NCBI RefSeq assembly: GCF_022458985.1
Contig: NC_061791.1
Location: forward strand, 1,183,501 to 1,247,500
Reading direction: 5' to 3'
DNA length: 64,000 nucleotides
From: Mugil cephalus
Lineage: Eukaryota > Chordata > Actinopteri > Mugiliformes > Mugilidae
The notes beneath the pieces are model-generated. The model was not told where the DNA came from, made no database searches, and saw nothing but the letters and a program-made list of their open reading frames with translations. Below are positions 44,235 to 56,600 of the stretch, piece after piece. The stretch's first letter is position 1, and every line of letters begins with the position of its first letter. The position numbers were made by a program, and so were the translations under genes.

Positions 44235-46234
44235 ATGGGAAAAGTTAACGGATGCCTCAAGTATGTCTTCATCTTCTTCAGTTCGCTGTTTGCAGTAAGT
44301 GGAAACACTTTTTATTTCACTTTTCTGTTATTTTATGTTTTTGTGTAAAAGAAAATCAGAAATGAATCTTTAAACACGTTGAGGTCAGGGTTAGGGGATG
44401 ATGCTACTTGGGCTCAAGCCCCGGATGTTTTTGCCAAAGTCTTAAGTGTTTACAGTTGTGGGAAAAAAGCTCCACGCGGTACATGTTTATGTCTTGTACT
44501 GAAGATATCAAACTAATGCTGGAAAGGAGTGGACAGAGAAGCAAAAATGACTTCTGAACACAAGAGTTGAAGAAGAGATGAGTTTAGAAGAGAGGAGTGA
44601 AGAACAGAGCAGTAAAGACAGCAGAGGTGCCAGCATCAAATGTAAGATAATAAAATGAATTTCTTGTTTGTTTTTCCAGTTCTGAAGTTTATGAGAAGTC
44701 AATCAGGATTACATGCACTGCAAGATCATTTTTATTTGAATATAAGGCTTATGATCAGTTTTAACACCTTTTTTGTTTCATAATTAATTTTTTCAGCTGA
44801 TGCAACACACCTCTTTGTGGAAACTTCTGGACAACACTTTTGTCTAGATAATGTCGGTATGTATTTTCTGCACAGCAATAAAAAAAACGAAAAGAAAAAA
44901 AAACACAAACAAAAGCCAGAACTTGGCGCGTACATCTTTCCTCCCTCTGGGCTAAGCCTCGGATCTCCCATAATCCATTTTAAAAGCACAATAAGAGCAG
45001 CTTCACTTGAAATGCCTTCACAGCATCGTACATGTCAGTGATCATGCGGTCACGTCCCTGGAGTTGAAGGTTCAAGATGTTGAGATGAGTTGTTAGGTCA
45101 GCCGGAAATGCCAACTCACATTTCTATTTCTCATCCCGCAAAAGTCTTTTCCTTTACTATCCATGAACTGACAAATTTCCTCACGTAGCTCAAAAACTCT
45201 GAGAACTTTTCCTCGGCTCAGCCAACGGACCTTTGTACGATAAGGAATGTCGGCAAACTCTGAATCTATTTCCTGCATAAAAGACTTAAATTGCCAGTGA
45301 TTTCAACCTTTAGCTTGGATAAAGTTTACGGTTTGCGTTACAGTGCTCATTAAATGTTCCATTTTTAACACTTTACTACACAGCGTTTCCTGATGTATGA
45401 TGCAGTGATATGCTGTCAACTCGCCAGTACAGTTCTCGTCCTGCATCTTTACCCGAATCCTCCCCACTAGCCCGCTTTTTTCACCGCACATCGCCGGTGC
45501 TCCATCTGTTGTAAATCCAACAAGTTTGTCCCAGGGCAGCTTCGTGTCTGCTACACTTTCACATACGTTTTCAAAAACGTCTTTTCCTGTCGTTGTTCCA
45601 TGCATTGATTTAATGTCCAATATTTCCTCTGTAATGCACAAATTGGACTCCACTCCACGGATGAAGATGGCTGGCTGTGCAGTGTCCGTCACGTCAGTGC
45701 TTTCATCCACAGTAAGAGAGTATGCAATAAAGTCTTTGCTTCTTACAATCAACTGTTTTTCTTAAATCAGTGGCCATCTCACAAAACCTGATGTTTTGTC
45801 TCGAAGTGCCTTCTTAGATTTAACCCCATAATTACAGCCACATTAGCTCCTCAAATAAGACACAGGTTTACCGGCAATCTCAATATACATATATTCAGCC
45901 TCCCATCGATTTTGAAAGGCTCTGTTCAACTTTTCTTTTCTCCATTGTTCGGGGCTAGCTTTGACTTAACAGGGTCGTTTACAGCACCAGAAGCTTGACT
46001 TGATTGATGTGGGAATATTCCCGATTTCCTGACCTATTCAGCAGGGCAGCTGTTGCGCTGCATGATGGAATTTGTAGTTGTTATCAGCGCTTTATAATGC
46101 CGGGCCATTAAAAATAATTATGATAGATCTATATCACACTTAATTCCTCATATACTGAGCTTTAATCCTGAAACTGTGTCCACAGATCATCAGAGGTGTG
46201 TTGATCTATGGTGAAAGTTAGCAGCAGCGACAAG
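44235..46234 (+). pseudogene. Tetraspanin E: exons 1-2, frameshifted, later exons lost
   Basis: Exon 1 (44235-44294, MGKVNGCLKYVFIFFSSLFA) is intact with a GTAAGT donor and the usual upstream block. Intron 1 carries a hAT insertion. Exon 2 (46186-46234) has lost 5 bp relative to the other copies, so it reaches TAG after eleven codons. The next sequence after its donor is 3' UTR (from about 46260); exons 3-9 are deleted. The AATAAA of the 3' UTR has become AGTAAA near 46573. A clear pseudogene. Confidence 0.85.
44390..46130 (-). mobile_element. hAT transposon fragment, GTF2IRD2-like, in intron 1 of E
   Basis: The minus frame 45752-45303 shows hAT transposase blocks: FIAYSLTVDESTDVTDTAQP, LPWDKLVGFTTDGAPAMCG and LTAYHCIIHQETLCSKVLKM. 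45278-45093 continues with [20 protein letters not shown], and 45060-44990 with LQGRDRMITDMYDAVKAF. This is the family from which vertebrate GTF2IRD2-type proteins derive. Several frameshifts and stops break it. It is distinct from the ZBED-like hAT in A and B. The exact ends and target duplication were not resolved. Confidence 0.75.
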
Positions 46235-46239
46235 GTAAA

Positions 46240-47910
46240 CAACAATGACAACTCCAAACTCCAAATGTGTCTATGAAGTCTCTTAAAAAGTTTCTTCACT
46301 AAAACAAACATGGGAGCATTTTTCATATCAGGCTAACGTAAAAAGAGTGATGTCATCATGGTTTGTTATGGATCAGATCCATGTGTCCATCAAACTTTAA
46401 CTGGATTTGTTAACAGACATTTCATTACAAATCTTTAGCTTAGCTTATCTTAGCACAGCATTTTAGCCAAAATTAACTAAAAACTATTTTTTTAATCTTA
46501 TCTGATTTATACAAATATTTTATTGTACATGCTGAAGACTCTTCTAATGTACCATTTATTATTGTTTTTCCAGTAAAGAGTGAAATCTTAACGTTTCAGA
46601 TGGTGGAATAATTTCAGCTGATTAATGGCTGGAAGGAGGAGGTGTAGGAGGAGGAAGTACGACCTCCTCCTCCTCCTGTTGTTTCCTCCTTTGCACTTTT
46701 TTGTCTTTCTTCTTTTTCTCATTTCTGCTTCATCTTTCTTTTTTGTCCTCCGCTTCATTCTTTCTCCTCCTCCTCCCTCTTCCTTGACCTCCTTCTGCTC
46801 CTTCCCTTCATCAATCAGTTTCCTCTGAGGATCAATAGTTTTCAGTTGTTTGTTATGTAGGAAAATATGGATCAACATCAGCCTTTTGGGTTATATGTGT
46901 TTTAAAAGTAAAACAAAAAAAAATCATGGTTTGTTATGGATCAGATCCATGTGTCCATCCATCTTTAACTAGATATGTTAACAGACATTTCATTACAAAT
47001 CTTTAGCTTAGCATTTTAGCTGAAATTAACTAAAAATTACGTGTTGAAGACTCTTCTTATGTACTGCTTATTTATGAAGTTTCCTTCATCTTTTTCTCAC
47101 TTTTTGCTCCTCCTTTCTTCTTTGTCCCCCTCCTCATTCTTTTGAATGTGGAATGAATGTGGAAATGTAGCCTCTTATTCACATGCATTAAAAAAGAGCG
47201 TGTCCATGATATTTAAATATCACACAAAGATCCATTTTATTCTGAGAAAGAAACTTTACACAACATAAAAAAACAACAATTATTAGCCAACGAAAGCAGA
47301 TAAACCCTTTTTAATAAAAATATAAAGGAGATGTATTCACCCACTGTTACATCAAAATGCATGAAGTAATAAACGTGTAGTTTAAGGTCATTTATTTGCT
47401 CTCAGAAAGTCAGAAAGGTGCCTCTTATATGGACTTAAATCAGTGTTTCGGTGTCCGCTTACTTACTTGTTCTTTGGCTAACAAGCCACATGGTTCATAA
47501 GTTTGAAGTTTAAAAAGAAAACTGTGTGGATAAAACCACCAACCCAGCCCTCAGCTACATGTCAGTATCTGGCCATTAATGGAATTAATTCAACCAGTTT
47601 CTGATGGTTTTACCCACAGCGTTTTTTTTAACTTCCCTCCAGTCTCTTAGAACTGAAGAAGCTACTCAGACGAAACATCTTCTCTAACCTCAGCAAGTTC
47701 ACCTACTTTTTAAACTCTTTTTGAATAGTTGTTATTCAGAGTATAAGGCAGACGTTCCACGCCCATGTCGAGGGTTAATTCTCTGCAGCAAAGTCATGGT
47801 TTCTGAAGTAGCAACTAAAAATGTTCAAGTAATAAAGTGGAACTTAAAATGCTTCATGAGAGGACGGTGGGATCCTCGACTTCTGGTTTAATTTTTATAA
47901 ACTGTGTGTT
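46240..47910. repeat. Scrambled partial duplications of 3' UTR, spacer and intron 8
   Basis: 46260-46590 is a 3' UTR copy, followed by a purine/pyrimidine foldback (46632-46678) and a polypyrimidine tract. 46840-46900 is spacer sequence. 46921-47040 is a second 3' UTR piece. 47040-47480 resembles 28030-28470 downstream of B. 47490-47910 is intron 8. The long Lys/Glu-rich minus frame at 46588-46878 is the complement of the pyrimidine tract. Confidence 0.65.
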
Positions 47911-47915
47911 CACAG

Positions 47916-48026
47916 CTGCTGGGTCTGCTGATTTCCCTCTTCATGATCCACCAGATCAAACGCCATGACAGATCAGCAGGAGAATATTTCATAGCCATGA
48001 AGGACTTCCAAAGAGGAGCCCTGTGA
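47916..48026 (+). pseudogene. Orphan tetraspanin exon 9
   Basis: A correct 3' splice site (CACAG) leads to LLGLLISLFMIHQIKRHDRS and a tail AGEYFIAMKDFQRGAL ending in TGA, 36 residues. No matching exons 3-8 lie upstream, only copied intron 8 and 3' UTR pieces. Its own 3' UTR has AATAAA at 48434-48439 and the foldback at 48491-48535. Probably the end of copy E, left after internal deletion and rearrangement. Confidence 0.75.
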
Positions 48027-48459
48027 CCTTTAACCTCTGCAATATTACAGGAGGAACCAGTGGTCAAGACATGACCTCATTGCAGTGTTAATATGTGTGT
48101 GTCTGTAAAGTCTCTTAAAATTTTTTTTGAACTGAAACAAACACGGGAGCATTTTTTTATCTCAATTATAAGGAAGTGTTAGCAGCTAACAGGCTAACGT
48201 AAAAAGGGTGATGTCATCATGGTTTGTTATGGATCAGATCCATGTGTCCATCAAACTTTAACTGGATATGTTAACAGACATTTCATTACAAATCTGTAGC
48301 TTAGCTTAGCTTAGCTTAGCTTAGTATTCTAGCCAAAATTAACAAAAACTTGTATTTTCTGTTCTGATTCATACAAATATTTTATTATTTTGTACATGCT
48401 GAAGACTCTTGTACCGTGTATTATTATTTTTCAAATAAAAAAATCTTAACATTTCAAAT

Positions 48460-51400
48460 GGTAAAATAATTTCAGCTGATTAATGGCTGGAAGGAAGAGG
48501 AGGAGGAGGAGGTGGTATGACCTGCTCCTCCTCCTACTGCTGTTGTTTCCTCCTTTGACTTTTTCCTTATTTTTCACATTTTTTGCTTGACCTTTCTTCT
48601 TTGTCCTCCTCCTCCTCCCTCTTCCTCCTTCTGTCTTATACTCTGCCTCCTCCTCCTCATCCTCATTCTTTGTATTCTTCCTCCTCCTCTTCTTTACCTC
48701 CTGCTCCTCCCCCCTCCCCTTCATCTTCCTCATTTTCTTCCTCCTCAAATCAAAATCAATCAAAAATACCTTTATTGTCACTAGTACAAGTACCAGCAAA
48801 ATCAGCCATCAGCCCGTCCATACATATACAAAACATACATACACTTTGACAAATTTTGTAGTTTCAAGAGCAGTGCAGAGAGAGTCTCTCAAAAGTATAG
48901 ACAGAAGACAGACAAGACGAGACGAGACAAGATGAGAGGAGCAAAGCAGGGAAGATAAGGGAGAGGAGAGGGAGAACGAGGATTTCGGGCCATTGCCGGA
49001 TTCCCAAACATAATTTAGAGCCATAGATTGATCCACATCGCAATAAATCACACAATAGTTACGTGAACAGGGAAGGATTTCATTCAGTCAATACACAAAT
49101 GACGGCAGATGCAACTACGTCTCTATTAAGTGTTGCTGTAAAAACGCACTTCATTTTAAACCTCGAGAAGCAGAAGGAACCCCTGTTTTTAACTTGCACA
49201 TGTGTCCAAAATATTTACTCTAGAAAGACAAATAACATATCGGAGTCTTCAGAAAGGTCTTACGACACCTGCGTTTTGTCACAGTAAGCCCAAATGTGAG
49301 ACCAGCGCAGAGAGAGAAAATTGCCCTTTTCCCCGACTTTTCTATCTGTCTCTGCCTAGGGCGCCTCTGTCGTCATTGACACCCACCTCATGTTGCCATG
49401 GTAACCCCACAGCTGAGACCAATTCATTAATTAGTGATTCCTCTGATGTCAGTGTTGTTAATACAGCTGATCCCTGTGTCCCATACACCACCAGACACAC
49501 CTCCCCACCCACACAGGTAACTTTATGTGATTACAGTTACACACATAGACACACAAAGGTGACTTGTGTGATTCCAGCTCCTCAATATCAGTGGTCAGTG
49601 AAAGATGACCACTGATCCCCTCTTCCTCCTCCTCTTCTTCATCTTCTCTGAGGATCAGTAAAGTTTTCAGCCTCCAGTCCAGATGGTGGCGGTAATGCAT
49701 GTCTAAGGACAAGTTAGAAGAAGAAGAAGAGGTGGAGGACTCAGGTGAAAGCTGAGATGTTTGGGATCATTCTTGTCTTGTCAAAGCTCAGGTTTAATTG
49801 AACCTGGATCAGATCTAAATGAATGAATGAAGTTTTTGTCTTGTTTCAGACGGGAAAAGTTTGGATCAGGCTGCCGTCGCCGGGGTTTCATCTCACTCTA
49901 CTCAGGTCAGTTTGATCCATCATCCCCTCAAACAAATGAACTTTACCTTCAACATAGAGAGAGAGAGAGAGAAAACACTGAGGGATAAAGCTCATTACGT
50001 CCAGAACAAACACAGAGAAACATGCTGCCTGTAGTGTGACACCTGTGTTTGCCAGAGGAGACGTTTTCTTGCTTTGCTCATGTTTCATCTTCTTGAATGT
50101 GTCGAGTGTTTTTTTGTTGTTGCTGTTGTTTTTTATTTTAAGCTACAGTGCGTTGATCTCTCTCTGCTTCTCTAGGATCCTTTTATAAACACCAATGATC
50201 CTCCTGGTTCATATATGAAGTGTATTCGCTGTGATGACTTTGTGATGGTTTTAAATTCAGACTCTGTCCTTGTTCGTTATGTAGGAAAATATGGATCAAC
50301 ATCGGTCTTTCGTCTTATTTGCGTTTCCTTTGAGATGAAGTTAAAAAAATGTAAAAATGTAGCCTCCTCACATTTACATCCATTAAAAAAGAACTTGATA
50401 TTTAACCCTTATGCCCTCCTCAGATGTACACACGTCAGTACACTGACATAAAATCCTACATAAATATTTTTTCTACTTTTTTTCATGAATCACTTAAACA
50501 ACTTAAGACCTGCTCAAACCTACCACAATTTCCACAGTTTTCTCAGGATTTTAACCCTTTAAACGTTTTCACAAAAACATAACATTATTTTCCATTAAAT
50601 AAACAGTAGGTGGACGGGACTTTACTGGTAATTAGAGTCTTGGATGTGTCAAAGATTGAAGCAATAAAATTAATTTGATTGCATTAGTGTTTCCTATGTA
50701 GAGTCAGATTCTCCCTCTGGGCTCGTGGTCAAAATGCCCCATTGACTTCCATTATAACTATATTTTTTAACCTGGCTGCTATTCCAGTATAAAACCATGC
50801 ATTCTGTGATGTTAACATTTCATTTAGAAGAAAACTGGTGATATTTTACATTTTGACTCTCTGCAATTATACTCGATGCATGAAATTCTTGTAAATTTCC
50901 CATTTATTACAATGGAGCCATGTGACTACCAGGGGCCCCAACTGTGAGTGTGTACGTGAGTGTGTGTTTTTGTGTGCGTGTGCAAGAGAGACAGTGTGTA
51001 GCATTAACAGATGATTTAATTGTTGATAAAGAACATTTCTCCTTTGAGGGATGTTTTTCATGAGTCTTGCATGAAATACTTTTATTTCTACTACCTTTTA
51101 TGGTGAAATGGCATTTAAATCAACATCTGATTAATCAGTGTGAACATTTATTGTGCAAGTGCAACAACAAAAGAGAACAGGACACAACAACAGAACAGAA
51201 AAACAAAGCTGAAACAAAGATAACTAGACCTGTAGAGTTCTTTGAAGATGTTTTATTCAGGTCTTAAGTTGTTTAGGTGTGACAGTTAAACCCTTAATAA
51301 AGGACGATGTATTCACTCATTTACACTTGTTACATCAAAATGCATAAAGTACAAGAACTAAACATGTAGTCTAAGGTCATTTGCTTGCTCTTAAAGGTCA

Positions 51401-52790
51401 GAAAGGTGCCTCTTATATGGAGCATGCCTCATACTCTCGGAACTCTACACACAAATCAAAAAACACACAATGAGCACAACCCCTCAGTTCTCCTGCAAGA
51501 TGAAATTTTACATCCAAACAATGTTATTTCTTCTCAAAGTGGTATTTTGTTTTCAAATGACACACAAACCATCATATGACTTTATAAGAATTTATTTATA
51601 AGAACCAGTTGATCACTGATGTGCTCAGTGTGAAACACTATGATGGATGGAAAACACTTCTTCTCCATTCATCATAATGACAACAAACAAAGCCATGTTA
51701 CCAAAGCCAGCCATGAAAACAAGCAACTGCTATATCCCCACATGCTTGGAGGAGGGTTATACATGTTTGTGTCATACACTTTCCATCTCAAGGTACTAAA
51801 ATGGAGAAAATGGAGGGAGATCTGACTCTGAGTCAAATGTCGGCATCCATTTCTCCAAAACAGAAGAGCTCACCTGTTGCCCTTTTATGCTAAAGCCCTG
51901 ATTGCTAATTAATGAAACTATGTGACAGGTTTTCGTCCATGTCAGCGTGCATAGTAGGACAATTAGTTTAGTGTTTTGAAAAAAACGCGTGTTTTAGATC
52001 TGTAATTTGAGTGTAAAGCAGGAATTGTACTTGTAGCTTAGCAGAATTGATTCAAGGGGTTGGTGCACGATTTACATTTTGTCGTCAGTGTGTCTCAAGC
52101 ACCACTATTTGTGTGTAAACAATTGAGAAAAGTGTAAATCAGTGCTTTTCGGTGTCCACTTACTTTTGGCCACAGGGTGAAGTTGCAGCAGATGACCACT
52201 AGATGTCAGCGCTGCCAAACTAAAACACATACACAACTGCGCGTTCTTTATTTTTACTGTGATCAGAGAAAATAACCAGAGATAAATTATTTATAATTTA
52301 ACTCTTTATGTTTGAGAAGTTTCTCGGTAAAACACACCTGTGAACTTGTGGAGTTCACTGAAGATGTTTTATTCAAGTCTTAAATTGTTTAGGATTGACA
52401 GTTAGGCCCTGGATCCATTGTAGTAGATTTATAGGACCTTGGTTACATTAGTAACCAGTTACATTAGTAACCAAGTGTAAATATCCAGTTGTTCTTGTTT
52501 CAGCTTTTTGTAGCTTTAAAAAATAAACATCACAGTCATAGAATAAAAACTCTATAATATAAACACAAAGAAACAGGAAAAACTAAACAACACAAAAAAT
52601 AATTTAACTTCAGAGCTCCAGAGATGGTTTAATGAGTCTGTCTGAAACTTTTTAGGTTCTTCTCATCAGATCAATTCTTTTCTATCACAGTTACCAAAAT
52701 TCCCAGTATCGCCAACCCCTATTACTAATATTAAAGAGAACAACTGCTAACAAAATGAGCATCTAGAATCTGTGGGTTTATTGTATTTTC
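48460..52790. repeat. Spacer unit 2 (about 4.3 kb)
   Basis: Nearly identical to 14450-18640 and in the same order: purine/pyrimidine foldback and C/T tract, inverted LINE 3' end near 48750-49080, inverted intron-8 repeat at 49100-49465, GGTGGCGGTAATGCATG repeat near 49686, AT-rich remainder. It contains about 190 bp near 51330-51510 that unit 1 has lost. It leads directly into the upstream block of copy F. No gene recognised. Confidence 0.75.
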
Positions 52791-54939
52791 AGGAGTGGAG
52801 AACTTGTGTCCCCAAAAATATCAAAATCAGACCTACTCCCTCAGATTAAAGGACCTTGCGAATGGGACGGGAGCAGCATCAACTAATCTGCAGTTCAGGT
52901 CAGTTCATGCCACTCCCTTCCCATTCCTCTACGTTGGTCTATCATAATTGTCACTGCAGCACATGACCACATTCCCACTGAGCTACATTCACGCCACTTC
53001 ACGTCTTCACAGCCGCTCTGAGAACGACTCAAAATGATAAAAATTAACAGATGCCTCAAGAATGTCTTCATCTCCTTTAATGCGCTGTTTGCAGTAAGTG
53101 GAAACAATTTTTATTTCTCTGTTCTGTTGTTTTTCTTTACGTTTTTGTGTAAAAGTAAATCAGAAATGAATCTTTAAACATGTTGAGGTTATAGTTTGAG
53201 AAGATGTAGCTTTAAAGGTTGAAAGTTATTGTTGAATATTGTTGAAGAGACATGATAAAAATCTGTAAAGCTAAAAAAAACAAAGAGTCACATTTGGCAC
53301 AGGTCCAAACAGAACAATTGGAAAAGATTCTTTAAAAACTTTCATAGGCAAAAATTGAATTATTTATGTTTAATAAAAAACTTCAGTGATAAAAAGCTTA
53401 ACATAAAGGTGAGGAGATTAAACTATTTTTGCTGTTCAAACCAGAGTTCAATCAGAGTTTATGGTTCATGTTGAGTAACTTCCAGTAAATCAGAGTCTGA
53501 AAAAGAGGAAGTAAAATAGTCCATTGTCTCTGAGGCTCTAGTGCTTTCTACCACATAAAAGTAGGAATAAAATAAATAAAAAAAATAATAAGAGGTCAGA
53601 GTTTGTGGAGGACATATATAATAATTTTCATGCTTTTGTCTCAACTGGTGCACACTGGCTTCACTTTCTGACTTATTTTAATTTTTTACTCATTAAAAAT
53701 TAATAGGATTTTAATGTTAAGTTATTTATAATACATTCAGAGATCATAACTTACATTAAAGTTGTGCATTTAGATTTGACACAAAGACATTTGTGTCTCC
53801 AAAGACTGAAATATGAGTCTGTATTTACTCGTTGCTCTTTGTCTCCCCCGTGTGTCTCAGAGTAGGAACAGCAGAAGCTCTGCAAGTCTTCAAAACATTA
53901 GCAGGAAGTGGTGTGTGTATAGAAAATACACTTGAGCTAAACCACTCTAAGCACATTTCCATTCACTTTATTGCTTTTAAAACCACCTCTGTAGGCCAAA
54001 AACACCTTTCACCTCTTGGTGTTCTCTAATGAAGAGTGTTTGAATCCTTTATACTCTTTTAAATATGTTATATATTTTTTGTCCTAATACATTTTCCTTG
54101 GAACATTTAATCCTCCATATGCTGAACTTTAATACTGAAACTGTGTCCACAGATCATCGGAAGTTGGCAATTCTCCATTGCAGTGAACCGCAGCATCTAC
54201 AGCGTCAATGTAAACAACGACAACAACACTCAGTCCGTTCAGTCTCAGTATTCATTTTAATTACACTTCTGAGGTCTTAAGAACATGAAATCTGAATAAA
54301 AAAACTAGAGTTAGAATGTTTACACTGAAAATTAGACCTGATGGAGTCGAACTATCCTTTAAATTAAAGGACCAGTATGTAGGAAATAGTGACACCAAGT
54401 GGATGAGGCTTCGTTCAGACATGAGGGTTTTCTTTGAATCCTGGTTTTGTTTACGTCTGCAGGTGGAGCAATAATTCGTTTTTTTCATGTGCATGTAAAC
54501 ACATTGACTGTGAAATCAGAGTCAGTGGTTATGCAACAAAACAATCGAGGGGTTAAGGTTTCTATTTAAAGGCATGGTAAATGTCTATAACGCAAAAAAA
54601 AAATAGTTTCATGCAGATTTTTTGTCATGTTCGAGCAGGTCTTTGAGAACCTGGTCTGGTCTTTGGTGTTCGCCATTGCCATCATTGGCATCTCCTCCCT
54701 GGGAATCTCTGCCGCCAGCTCCGAGAACATATGTGGGCTAATAACAGTACGTACAAAAGCCCACGACAAACAAAGTGTGGATAGAAACTCTCAACTGAAT
54801 CATTTCTTGTTGCTGTTGTACAGTTTGCAGGTTTCATGGGGGCTGGAATGATCATCACGCTGATCTCAGGCTTCTATGTCGTCACCAACAAAAAGGTCTT
54901 TCTAAACCACCACTACGATTGTCTTGATGCTAACGGCCA

Positions 54940-55612
54940 GTTACTGTTACTAGCCCTGACTCCTTAGCTGCTGCCTTAGACTCTATTACTAATATTCACC
55001 AATAGTAACCATAACTTTGATATGCAGTTCTGTATATAAGGGCGTCTGACTAGTTTGACGTTAGCTAGCTAGCTATCACTATAACTTTAGCCCATTTTAG
55101 CCTTACCTTGGAGCCGACGTATGTAGCTTGTTTATTTTCTAGAGATCTAGGTGGAGTGGGTCCTTCCACACTGTTTGATCCACTCAAGGTTCCACTCCTG
55201 TTGGGAAGAACATGACCCCCCAAGACAAAGTCTTGGAGAACCTAGTACCTAGACCACACCACTTCACCATTTAGCTTGACGGACCTTGTTTACATACTAA
55301 CAACTGCTAGGATGACCATTTGGAGGATCTGATTTTAACCACCTTCTGGTGATAGCCTTTTTGCTTGCAGCCAAGAGTATAAGCAACATTTTCTTTATCT
55401 CTTCAGCCTCCTCAAGTCTCGTGTTCATTTTGTTTATTTCCTCTTTAATATCTTCCAGTTGAGTCGTGTTATCTTGTCGAAAATCTCTCATCTCCTTGAG
55501 AATCAGTCCCAGATTAGCCGTGTCTTCATTAGAGCTAGCGCTAGCCGCCTCCCTCTGTGCTCCTGTTTGTTGTCAATTTTTGTTTTCTCTGACATCTTTT
55601 CAACGGAAGTCA
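54940..55612 (-). repeat. L1-like (Swimmer-type) LINE fragment inside copy F
   Basis: The minus strand encodes an ORF1-like coiled-coil start (MRDFRQDNTTQLEDIKEEIN, NTRLEEAEE) joined directly to an ORF2-like C-terminus (LLAASKKAITRRWLKSDPP). This suggests an internally deleted L1-type element. It lies between a truncated intron 4 and intron 6 of copy F, so its arrival or a linked deletion removed exons 5 and 6. Confidence 0.65.
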
Positions 55613-56149
55613 TGATGTTGGTGTTTGAAAGATAATATACAGCGGACTGTTTTTTTGTTTTCATGCAGAAAAAAAATGGGCTTAGACCAGATCTTTGCAT
55701 GGGTATCCAATCAGTCAACCGAGCAGTAAATCCAAACCCCAGTTGGTTTGTCATATTCACATAAAATAATAATAACTACTGTACTGTTTTCTTCTGCAGG
55801 GCTACAGCGAGAACATCTCCCTGTACTTCAATAGCTTTGAAATCGCCATAGGCATCTGTTTTGGATTTTCCATCCTTGCAGTAAGCGCCTCTCATTCTTA
55901 TTTGTTGTTGTTGTGGTATGTTCACATCAAGACTCAAGAAGCCACAGAGAAGCAGAGTTGGCAAGTAATGAAGCAGAAATACTCCTTGTAGGCCTAACCA
56001 GCAAAGCAGCATGACTTGCAAATTAAACACTAAACCGCTAGGCAACCTGAAATTGTTGTCACAACTCTTCTAGCAAACATGTGGCTTGTCAGCTCTCTGT
56101 GTTAGTCAGCTAAATGTCATAAACCTGGCTAGCATCTTTGCACTGCCGG

Positions 56150-56600
56150 AGGTACCGCTCTGTCAACATGGGAATCAAACCCACAACCAGAGCTAATCAG
56201 ACAGACATATGATCATCTTTCACTGACCAATTCATTAGTCTCAGCTGTGGCTCTGGCCTGAGGGTCAGAGGTTGCCATGGCGACTTGAGGTGGTTGTCAA
56301 TGACGACAGAGGCGCCCTAGGTCGAGACAGACAGAAAAATGGAGAAAAAGGGTGATTTTGTCCCTCTACACTGGTCTGGGCTTACTGTGACAAAACGGTA
56401 GCTCCTATCAGAAAACCACACAGACCTTCATGAAGACGTTGAAGTGTTATTTGTCTTTCAATAATAAATATTTTGGAGACACATGCAAGTTTAAAACAGG
56501 GGTCCCTTCTGTTTCTCTCACAAAATCTTTGCATCACAGTCAATGGAGAGCAGACAGGGACGTGACCGTACTCACAGCAGTTTAAATTCTGCTTTGACAA
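56150..56600. repeat. Intron-8 dispersed repeat with tRNA-like B box
   Basis: Same family as 12190-12620. On the minus strand, GTGGGTTTGATTCCCATG (about 56181-56198) resembles a pol III B box (GGTTCGATTCC with one change). The same sequence occurs on the + strand in spacer 3 near 58279-58296. This could be a tRNA-derived SINE head; no full cloverleaf was found. Confidence 0.45.

Noticed and set aside
44547-44650. ATG-led stretch (MSLEERSEEQSSKDSRGASI) before a possible donor, reminiscent of fish NLR-type 5' exons
   Set aside because: Too short and low complexity, located within the hAT insertion, and no downstream NACHT or LRR sequence exists.
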